A DNA stretch of 33,169 nucleotides, taken from NCBI GenBank assembly GCA_009602725.1, contig WELB01000033.1:23451-56619 (forward strand), written 5' to 3'. The notes beneath the pieces were generated by a model that was not told the origin of the DNA, ran no database searches, and saw only the letters and a program-made list of their open reading frames with translations. This document shows positions 9,674 to 18,181 of this stretch, in pieces (within the stretch, counting starts at the first letter, position 1; every line of letters begins with the position of its first letter). The stretch comes from Spirogloea muscicola. Lineage: Eukaryota > Streptophyta > Zygnematophyceae > Spirogloeales > Spirogloeaceae. The translations under genes and the position numbers were made by a program.

Positions 9674-11209
9674 CTGCAGAGAGAGGCGAGTCCCCGGATT
9701 CGAACCTGGTAATCGTGACGGTGTCGTTGCCGCCACCGAAGCAGGCACGTGCATAATCGAGGTGACACTTTGATGCGTGAGCATGGCTACACTGAATATG
9801 AAGTACGAGTGACGGAATACAACCCTGCACCTCACCTATCGTTCCTTTGGCTTGCTGGTCAATCACGGGTTTGCTAGAGAGTGACTATGGGGGGGTTGAG
9901 CGAGTCGCCAAGCCCAGCCGAAGAGGAAGCAGGTTTTGTTGGAGTTGTAATTGAAGGGGGCAAGGGGGTTGCAATGGGGCAACACAGCAACAAAGACTGA
10001 AAGTCAGAGGTCCAGAGGTCCAGAGGGTTGGTGAAGGACTCACCCATTCTCCGCTCTCAGGTCCTCCCGATTTAGCCGACGGGCTTCTAGCACCATGGCC
10101 CTTTCCAGCCCTTGTGCTCAAAGATCACCAATGATCTCGTCTTGATGACCCTTTTTCGTTGCATCAACAATTGACTCCATCGGTCTCCCGCCACCCCTCT
10201 ACCAACGGTCCGCCATCAACGACCTGTCACTGACCCGTCAAAAGCTAGTCACAGTCTACTACTTACGGGCTAACGTCATGGGTCTGACGTCAACGTCAAT
10301 GTCAATGAACACATTCGGTACTATTTAATAGTCTCCACAGTAGTCGCTTCTTGTTGCCATCTCCAGAGTCGGCAATATGCTAACTCGCGCCATAATTGTG
10401 GCTTGCGCCGCTCTTGGCTCGAGGAAGCAGACCAACTTCCCCATCGGCCGCCTGATGAGGTGCCTAGTCACTCCAAGCATCGGATAGACCGTCTTCCCTG
10501 CTGCATTGATATTTCAAGCATGTGAACATTGTTACAGCACGCTGTCTCGCACCATGACTCTGGCTTGCGCCGCTCTTGGCTCCAGGAAGTAGACCAACTT
10601 CCCAGTCGTCCGCCTGATGAGGTGCCTAGTCTCTCTAAGCATCTATTAAATCGTGCTCCCTGCTGCATTGATATTCTAAGCATGTGAACATAGTGACAAT
10701 AGGTGCACATTTGAGTAGCCTCACTCTTTAAAGAGATGAGGAGAAGCTCGACTGCCGTTGTTGCTCGAGCAATTCTGGCTCAAATTTAGGATGACGACTT
10801 TGAGGATGATTCACGATTTACGATTTAGGCCGACATCATGGGTCGAGCAAGCTGTTGTGATAGATGACAGTGTCAGCTGAAAACTGGGGTAAGCTTTGAA
10901 CAAGTACAGGAAGGTCAAAGGACACGATGGACATCCTGGGAGCCAAATCAACAATGCTTGTACCTTTCCACAGCTCAAGGCTGTATTTTAACATCTTACG
11001 TCAGATAAAGACTAAATTCAAGTTAATGCAAGAGGATGATCATGCTTTCGGGTCGCTACAAATGGCAAGCAGAAAGGCCTCCAGCCCCGGTTGACTGGGC
11101 GCAAGTGAAAGCGCTTTCCTGTTGCATGTGCCAGACTTGCTGCTGCACTCATGCACGCACGCACACCTTCACTATAAAGCAACGGACTTCACGCTGCTAC
11201 AAATTCTTG
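9674..11209. other. No gene seen; spacer with tandem duplication
   Basis: No frame here shows a family motif, and ORFs are short. It holds short GGTCCAGA repeats near 10004-10028 and a 162-bp duplication at about 10382-10705. It separates the 5' side of the fucosyltransferase fragment from the 3' end of the esterase gene, so esterase 3' UTR sequence should lie just below 11210. Confidence 0.5.
10382..10705. repeat. Diverged tandem duplication, period about 162 bp
   Basis: The phrase GCTTGCGCCGCTCTTGGCTC recurs at 10401 and 10563, followed in both by GACCAACTTCCC, CGCCTGATGAGGTGCCTAGTC and CTGCTGCATTGATATT...AAGCATGTGAACAT. The two copies run to about 10540 and 10702. Neither encodes a clear protein. 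Confidence 0.85.
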
Positions 11210-14200
11210 TCACCAGAACATGGGCACATTGAAATCTGGTGCTGGATGCCGAACAAGATCCAAGCAGTGCCCAGAGGCCAGGCCCTTCTTGCACAGAACA
11301 GCTGCAGCGGTGGTGTAAAATGAGTCCATGACAGGAAGCCACCAGTTGACCATGTTCCCAAAATGCGTGCAGTCGCGCCTCAGTATCTCGAGATGCGTTT
11401 GGTGGAAGCCATGCATGTCCATCTGCCAGTAGACTGGCTGGACAGATAGATTGCGACGATTGGCCTCTGCTTGCAGTTACTTGTTCCTCCACAACTGCGA
11501 GAGGCATTTTGGTGGGCTTTGCAGGTTCAGCCACATGGATCAGCTCTGACTCCTGAATAGACGTTGATTGCCTCGTTACATGTAGACAAAAGCCTGGAAA
11601 TGCATCGACGTACATTACTACTCTAGGCTACTGCTCTGCTTTCTCATTTCCCTTCACAAGAGCTTCGCTCCTGACAAACTAAGTGCTTCCCAGAGGTCCA
11701 GGCATCAAGTCACACGACCGTGGTATTAGAGGAGACTGCACCTTGAGGAAAGGAAGACAAAGACAGAGACGACCATGGTCAAGGCGAAGGCTTGAAGCAG
11801 CTCAAGACTTGTACCTGCCGTGTCTTGTTTCGAGCAGGGTAGCAGACGCTCGTCTCTTCAGCCGTTGCATTAAGTGGCATGGGATAGTCGCCAGAGCCGT
11901 CACGGGAAAAGAAATGCTGGGGGAAGCTTTGACGAAAGAATGCTGCCTTGCCGGGTTGGCGGTCGAACGCCTCCATGCGCTTGCCCAGTATTGCCAGGTC
12001 ATACCTTAGGTCCTCCACAAGCTTGCGTGGATAGTGGATGCCCAAGTTCGAGATGACCTGCAAAGATGACTCAATGCAAGAAACTGAGGTCTGACGGCCA
12101 TGATATGGTCTTCTTCTGTACACCGTCTGCAGCCACGGCGAGTTGATAGGCTACAGATGACGGCACATCAATCGCAAGAAGTGGACTGTTGACCACAACA
12201 AATCAGAATTGCATAGCTGGATCTGCCGATCTGTCTCGCAACTCTCCAATCTGCATTGATGCAATCTGACAGCCTACAGATGACAGCATAGTGAGCTGCT
12301 GACCACGTCATATTCACCAAACACATAGTCCAGATGACTGGTAAATAGGCAATCACCGCGTGGCCTCTCCCCACGCATATCAGGAGCCAATTTATGCGCT
12401 GTCAACCAGGGATGAGATTGCCCTTGAGACATTTTTTGATGTCAAAAGATGAACACATGTGACCTTCTACAGTGATGCTGATCAAATGCCTTTGCACATT
12501 ATTGCAAAATGTAAACTCTTATGGCATCTCTCCGTTCTTGCTACCAGAACACCCCCTCCTTCCCAAAGCCTCATTAGGTTGCGCCTTCTGAGGAGCTAAC
12601 AAAGAGATACTCTGCAGGTGCTTCCATCCTACTGCCTGCCAACACAAAGATACAAGAAAGACTTTGTGACTGCACGCGTGTTTGATGCTGTCAATCAAAA
12701 GTGGGAGACTCTAAGATGATGTGAAGGCCAGAGGAGGGCCTCTCAGCATCATGATCACCTCGCCAATATGACCAGGTGGCTCCCTCAAAAGGACCATGTA
12801 GGGTAGCATTCAGAAGCCAGGTGTCCTCCCCCGGATGCTTATATACAGTTGTTTGTTTAGCCAGCATCTGCTCCACACTGTCCGCAGGACTCATGTTGAA
12901 GAAAAACCTGGAGAATGGGGATGCGATGTGCACTGTGTTTGACTAGAAAATGCCAAATGATGCCGTAAAGCCACCCATGTCCTCAACAGCAGCATGTGAC
13001 AGGCAACATTTCATTTGTCCTATGACACCAGTATAGATAAGACCAGTCAATGTAATTTGAGGTTCCTTTGTCATGAAAATACAGTCTCTGCGATACATGG
13101 GGGACCTACGGTGACATCAGGGTGGCCTGAGCCCATGGCGACGACATGCCTAAGCTAAACTGCAATGGACCGAGAGACCACTGGCGTGCTCACCTCTTTG
13201 TAGGCCCCTCTACAAGACTTCCATAACCAAGAGTCTGAAGAGACTTGCCAAACTGCCTGTAGACTTGGGCAGTCAAGGAATCCCCGATAAGCGCCACCTT
13301 GAGACCTTTGAATAGCTGCCACATAGGAGCAATGCACACGAGCGCGTCCCACTGAGTAAGCTGTGGTGGACACGAGTGAATGTGACCAATTGCAGCCACC
13401 CACAGCTAGCAGAACCTCTACTTTTCAGTTGCACTGCATGGTCATCTGGGGCAGTTGTGTGATGTTGCATTGATGTGGCATTCAAATGAGGTGCTTTTGT
13501 TGAGCGCCAAGCACTTGGTCTAGCAATCTCCCAATGGCACACTTCATGGCAAATAGGTTACTGCCATAGCAGTTGACAGCAGTCACGAGCAGGCGGTGAC
13601 AGTCTTGTTTCCCTACTCGTTGAAAATGGTCGCCGAGAGAATGACAAACGAGCTGTGCTCACCAGAGCGACATCAGCAGCGTTGTAGACACGAGAGCCAT
13701 CGGTGTGGATGAATGCGAAGTGGCCATGCTTCACGTTGGCATCATCTGTCATGACAAAGGACTTAGTATCCTTGTAGCTGATGGGCCCCACCCACTTGAA
13801 GAGCGCAGGTGGCCGCCATGCCGAGTTCGTGGGAGCAGCAGGGCCTCCCATCTGCTGGCTGGCTTTTACAGCCGCTCTTCCAATATCAGCAGCCGCGTTC
13901 TTCATCTGCTCGACCAGCGACCTGCGCAGATGCAGCCTGCCCCGCCGCAAGGAGCCATGCCTTGCCTGCCACCCAGTCGCTCGGCCGAGATGCCAATTAG
14001 CAAGCCCTGCGCGTGCTCGGCACGGGTCACGCGGTCTTCCGCCGGCAGCATGGCGGCCGGCCGCCAGCAGGTCGCCGGCAGTCCAGCTGCTCAGGCACAG
14101 CAGAGCGAGGCAGAGAAGCGGCCGCCGGCGCAGCAGCAGCTCTTGCTGCCTCATTACGGTCGTTCGTGCAGCGTCAGGCGGGGCTTTCCCGCATGTCCTG

Positions 14201-14265
14201 AGCGGCCGCAGGGCCTCTGAGACCGTCACGAGCTCTTGGGGATCTCTAACTTCGTACTTGGTCAC
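11210..14265 (-). CDS. SGNH/PC-esterase-like membrane protein
   Basis: This minus-strand gene has six exons with matching phases: 14265-13663, 13351-13194, 12907-12759, 12635-12601 (35-nt microexon, least certain), 12057-11815 and 11422-11210. The predicted length is 466 residues from the Met at 14265, or 429 from the Met at 14154, which directly precedes a basic and hydrophobic anchor (LLCLALLCLSSW). Exon 2 carries the serine-nucleophile block VALIGDSLTAQ. Exon 5 reads VISNLGIHYP then FFRQSFPQHF. Exon 6 carries the Asp-x-x-His block DCTHF. GDS plus DxxH is the catalytic signature of PC-esterase/SGNH hydrolases, which include plant TBL polysaccharide O-acetyltransferases. The substrate is unknown; a Golgi location is inferred from the type II anchor. 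Confidence 0.8.
13850..13905 (+). repeat. Retroelement-tail-like motif inside esterase exon 1 (copy 3)
   Basis: CATCTG, GGCTGGC, ACAGCC, TCTT and AATATCAGCAGCCGC occur in the same order and spacing as at 351-403 and the reverse of 4879-4930. On the minus strand this stretch is coding (around NAAADIGRAAVKASQQMGG), between the anchor and the catalytic domain. Confidence 0.5.
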
Positions 14266-14990
14266 TCAGGCCCTGCTTCACTCCATACACACTGCATTGC
14301 CCTGCCGACGGTGGGGCGGCGCAGGCGGCCCCCGGGCAAGCGTCCGCCGGAGCGAGCGGGTGGGAGGGGGCGCCGCCGTCATGGAAGCCGTCGCCGCCAC
14401 CTCCGCCGCGGCCGCCGCCGTCGGACGTCGAGGTCGCCGCGGGGCAGCTCGCCTACCCCGCGCCGTGGCAGTGCGGGTCGAGCACATGGCGAGGCGACCG
14501 AGAGGCGTGCGCTCCAAGGCCGCGCGGCGGAGCGCGGAGCGGCGGCGGCGGCGATGACGGCGGCCTGGAGGGAGCAAGGCGCTTGGCGTTAATGAAGGCC
14601 GAGCCAAGCCAAGCCGAGCACTGCTAGGTGGGCTACACAGAGCGACGCAGAGTAAAATTGCGACAGCAGGCGGGAGGGGTCCTTCACGAGTGAGCTCATG
14701 CAAACACAACAGGCTTCATCGGGAGCCGGAGCACCACCGTGGGAGTCAGTGCCCCCTGACTAGAGGTTACTGAGCATTCCCTGGCTGATGCCTCAGTCCT
14801 AGTCCTTCGCACTCCGGCTCCTTCAGACCTTGTCCATATCTTTGGGCTGGCCTTTCCCAGCCACCAGTCAATGTGGCCTGCGCTTTCCTCTGGCTCAGCG
14901 CCCGAAGAAGGACTTCCCGAGGGGCGACGACAAGGGTGGCAGCGGAAAGAGAAGTGGCGTGAAGGACAAGGACCCGAAGAGCCCGATTTG
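14266..14990. other. GC-rich region upstream of the esterase; no gene seen
   Basis: About 14310-14560 is dominated by GCC/CGG triplets. Its long ORFs are low-complexity Arg/Ala/Pro on both strands, as expected of GC-rich noncoding sequence. It lies directly 5' of the esterase gene and may include its promoter or 5' UTR. A hairpin repeat (GGCTGG 14845-14850, CCAGCC 14857-14862) with TTGTCCATATCTTTGG upstream lies within. Confidence 0.5.
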
Positions 14991-15900
14991 GAGTGCTTTT
15001 TGCACGAGGGGCCGGGCGGCAGGGGAAGCGCTAAGAAAAACAAGCACACAAAGAAACAAAGCAGCTACGGATCACTCGGTAACCCCTGCTAAGCAGCCTC
15101 AGGTCAGTGACGCTAGGCTCCTGGAAGTGGGTCCCCTGGCCCGGGATGGCGGCGCACGCCACGCACACTCGCGTGGGCGGCCAGGCGACAGCCCCACGGC
15201 AAGTAGGTTGCGGCTGCTTAAGTCGAAAAGAAGAAAGTGCTCGCCCATTGAGGATAGGGCTGGAAAAGCCAGCCCAAAAAAGAACGAACAAAGTACGAGA
15301 AGGGGGCCAGGGGAAGCGCTAAGAAAAGCAAGCACAGAAAGAAACAAAGCAGCTACGGATCACTCAGTGACAAGAAGAGCTCGCCTGTTGAGGATAATAT
15401 GAAAGAGTGCTCGCCTATAGAGAGAAGAGGGCTGGCAAAGCCAGCCCAAAAAGAATGGACAGTGTCCAAAGCCGAAGAGAGAGGTGCCGAAAAAGACGGT
15501 GCGGAAAGGGACTGGAAAAGCCAGCCCAGAAAAGAATGAAAAAAGGACGAGAAGGGGGCCCCTGCTAAGCAGCCTTAGGTCAGAGTCGCTAGGCTCCTGG
15601 AAGTGGGTCCGCTGGCCCGGGATGGCGGCGCACGCCACGCACACTCGCGTGGGCGGCCAGGCGCCGTACAGCCCTACGGCAAGTAGGTTGCGGCTGCTTA
15701 AATGAAAAAGAAGAAAGTGCTCGCCCATTGAGGATAGGGGCTGGAAAAGCCAGCCCAAAAAAGAATCAACACTGGATTAGAAGGGGCCAGGGGAAGCGCT
15801 GAGATAAGCAAGCACGTAAAGAAGCAAAGCAGCTACGAATCACTCAGTAACCCCTGTTAAGCAGCCGCAGGTCAGAGATGCTAGGCTCCTGGAAGTGGGA
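14990..15900 (-). repeat. Array of retroelement 3' ends (about 300-bp modules)
   Basis: Read on the minus strand, modules repeat in order: codons for THFQEPS..DLRLLSRGY and a stop; TGAGTGAT(C/T)CGTAGCTGC; CTTGCTT...AGCGCTTCCCCTGGCCCC; a hairpin (stems at 15257-15275, 15429-15447, 15508-15527, 15738-15756); then TCAATGGGCGAGCACTTTC and a spacer encoding AWPPTRVCVACAAIPGQ. Full or partial units start on the plus strand near 15060, 15346, 15557 and 15835. This is a head-to-tail string of truncated 3' ends, not a gene. Confidence 0.8.
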
Positions 15901-16119
15901 CCCCTGACCGGAGCCAGAGGCAGCAGTGAGGGCTCTGCCGGCACGAAGGTCAAAAAGGGGGGCCGAAAGCCGCCGGGCCCAGGAGCCCGCAGCGTCGGCG
16001 GGGTCGGGGCAGTGCCGTGCGGCACCCGTCAGCCCTGGCCCGGGTCCCGCGGACTGCGGCGGGCGGCTCGGGAGGCTCCCCGCCGGCCGCCGCCCACTCA
16101 AGCCCGCCGCCGCCGCCAC
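15844..16119 (-). pseudogene. Retroelement C-terminal fragment (copy f)
   Basis: The minus-strand frame ends RAGRALTAASGSGQGSHFQE, then SISDLRLLNRGY and a stop at 15844. It matches copy g almost word for word. Upstream residues are low-complexity GC-rich sequence, not element protein, so only about the last 40 codons are recognisable. It is the 5'-most member of the 3'-end array. Confidence 0.65.
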
Positions 16120-16160
16120 CGCCGCCGCCGCCGCTCCTCGCTGGCACAGCTCCGGCCTTT
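16000..16160. repeat. GCC-rich low-complexity block
   Basis: Dense CCG/GCC triplets, including runs of CCGCCG around 16108-16135. Both strands give Pro- or Gly/Arg-rich open frames that need not be coding. Confidence 0.6.
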
Positions 16161-16220
16161 GAGCGATTGAGAAGAGCCACCAGAGGAGCTTCGAGATTCC
16201 TCCTTTGTTGATACCTTTTT

Positions 16221-16270
16221 GGGCTGGCTTTTCCAGCCCCTATTCTCAATGGGCGAGCACTTTCTTCTTC
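16221..16270 (+). repeat. Hairpin repeat, plus orientation
   Basis: GGGCTGG (16221-16227), CTTTT, CCAGCCC (16233-16239), then TATTCTCAATGGGCGAGCACTT as in the 15.2-15.8 kb copies. It is inverted relative to the neighbouring array, so the two could pair. Confidence 0.8.
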
Positions 16271-17039
16271 TTTGAGAACATGCACAACGCTGGCGACCTG
16301 AGAGCCCCCACTCTTGACCTCGCAGCCAGTGGCAGGGCAAGCAGCACAGGCGCCACTGTGCCGGAAAAGTCAAACCGCAGCCTTGCGATGCTGCTCACAC
16401 TGTCAGCGAGACAGGTGGTAGGGCACAATCAGCTACTCCCCCTAAGCTACTTCTCTTCTGTTTATATGCCCTAGAATCTGCCTGAACAATGTGTCGGCTT
16501 GAATTGGCCTCCACTTCATTTCATGCGCCCCGCGCGCCTTCTCTCTGGACCCCGCAAATACACGGCCTAGGCGGCAAGCCCCAAACCTGCCGTGGGCTCT
16601 GCCTGCTCCTTTCCCGAAGAAAGGAGGCATCTGCTCGATTCAGCGTAGGCATCATGCACAATTCATACATAAAGGACTTTGTTCTCACCTATGAATGACC
16701 ACGATGGCCACCGGCCCAGGTAGAGAGACCACGCTTGTCTCACGCAAGAGGCGCATGAGGCTGATTAGCAGGCGACTAGCCTCCTGGCTTAGCACCGGTG
16801 CGGGCTTGGCGGCCGGCGGCGGCGGCGGCGGCGACGGTGGGCATGGCGACGCTGGCGCTGGCGCTGCTCCTCACCGCCGCCGCCGCNGGCAGCCTGCCGA
16901 CGGCCCGATCTGCGCCGCAGGCCGCTGCCTTGGCAGCCCGAGCCCACCGCGCCGAGCCGCCCGCCGAGTCTCGGCGGCCGTGTCTTAGGCCACCTCGCCG
17001 GGCTTTGGCGCGCCTCCAAGGCTACAGTGCGCCTCCAAG
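16271..17039. other. No gene seen; includes GC-rich block and one ambiguous base
   Basis: No family motif in any frame. 16800-16990 is GGC/GCC-rich, with an N at 16887 inside a CCG run, a likely assembly ambiguity. A 14-nt phrase, GCGCCTCCAAGGCT, is repeated at 17010 and 17029 just before retroelement copy g. Confidence 0.5.
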
Positions 17040-17414
17040 GCTGGCTATGCGGTCGCCTGCGTCGCTCGGGCCAAGGAACTCAAGTACGCACATCACCTGC
17101 GGGAAGACGAGTTCTTCCCGCTGGCCATAGGCACGCACAGGGCGTTGGGCACTCGGTGGCTTGAGCTGCTCAATCAGCTCTCTCGTCACGCCATCGTCCG
17201 CCGCTTCCATGGGGAGCCGCTGGACTTCCAGGCAGCAGGGTCGCTAGCGCAGGTGTATCGCATGCGCTTGGCCGTCTTGCTGCAGACGTCTATGGCTCGC
17301 GCGCCGCACCTGCGGGCCGGAAGAGCTCTCGCTGCTGCCTCTGGCTCTGGCCAGGGGACCCGCTTCCAGGAGCCAACTTTATCTGACCTGAGGCTGCTTA
17401 ACAGGGGTCACTGA
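17040..17414 (+). pseudogene. Retroelement endonuclease end and C-terminus (copy g)
   Basis: An open frame gives AGYAVACVARAKELKYAHHL, then REDEFFPLAIGTHRALG, a helical linker, RMRLAVLLQTSM, RAGRALAAASGSGQG and TLSDLRLLNRGH with a stop at 17412-17414. The AxxxARxKxxKY helix followed by FFPLAIxTxxALG is the second half of the restriction-like nuclease domain seen in copies a and b. The metal-binding Asp segment and everything upstream are missing. Confidence 0.75.
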
Positions 17415-18181
17415 GCGCTTCGGCCCTCCGGCCCAGCCCTGACCAGGAGCCAGGCCGGCGGCTGCGAAGGCCGAGCCCCCTGGTCTCCTCCGCAAGTCCG
17501 GCCCAGTGTCCTCCCAGAGAGCACGGGCGCTCTGCCCCGTGGCCGCAGCCTCGTGTGCACGACGACTCAGGCCACCACTTTTGGCCGTGGCGGCATCTCC
17601 GTCCTCGTCAAGTTCGAGCAAAGCACGGCTGGCGTCATATGATGTATTTCCGGCGTTTGCAGTGGCGCGCTTCCGCTCCGGGAGTCAATGCATGGAGGGG
17701 TCCGAGTCCAAGCGCACTCTTCAGCATCAGCGCCGTTCGGCTCTGATGGGCCCCTGGAGCACCTCGCTCGGAGGAGGATGGCTGCCGTCAAGCCCGGTAA
17801 TGATCTCAAGGACTGCCCCTGCGAAGCCGAGCCAATGCAGCCCCCACAGCGGCAACTGCAGCCCGAGGAGGAGGTGCCTTGGGTCCCCCTGATAAGGGGC
17901 TTGAAGATAGGAGGAATACTTGGCACTTTGGGCCACAAGCTGGAGATGCTCGCTTGAGCGTGTGCTGCAGCATCTAGGCGTGCCATGCTCAAGGTGGTGA
18001 CAGCCAGCTCGTGCAGCTCAATAAGTGGCCACCTGGAACGGTCTTCTCTGGTCAATAGGCTCGCTGTCTGCACAGCATGCCCGCCGTCCTGCTCAAGGTC
18101 CCTCTGCATCGGTGCTGCTTGCTGCGGGCCGGACTTGAACAGTGTTGTCCTGATTGCTCTCGTCACTCTCATGCATGATGA
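17415..18181 (+). other. Region upstream of fucosyltransferase; N-terminal exon not resolved
   Basis: Several overlapping open frames exist on both strands, none with a recognisable motif. A candidate exon on the plus strand ends at AAGCCCG with GTAATG after it (near 17798), and a candidate acceptor GCCAATGCAG lies near 17840. The anchor and stem of the downstream gene may lie here, but I cannot fix the exons. Confidence 0.3.

Noticed and set aside
9696-9706. tRNA B-box-like GGTTCGAATCC on the minus strand
   Set aside because: No A box at the right distance and no cloverleaf; flanking bases do not pair as an acceptor stem. A similar GGTTCGAATC at 23275 also lacks an A box.
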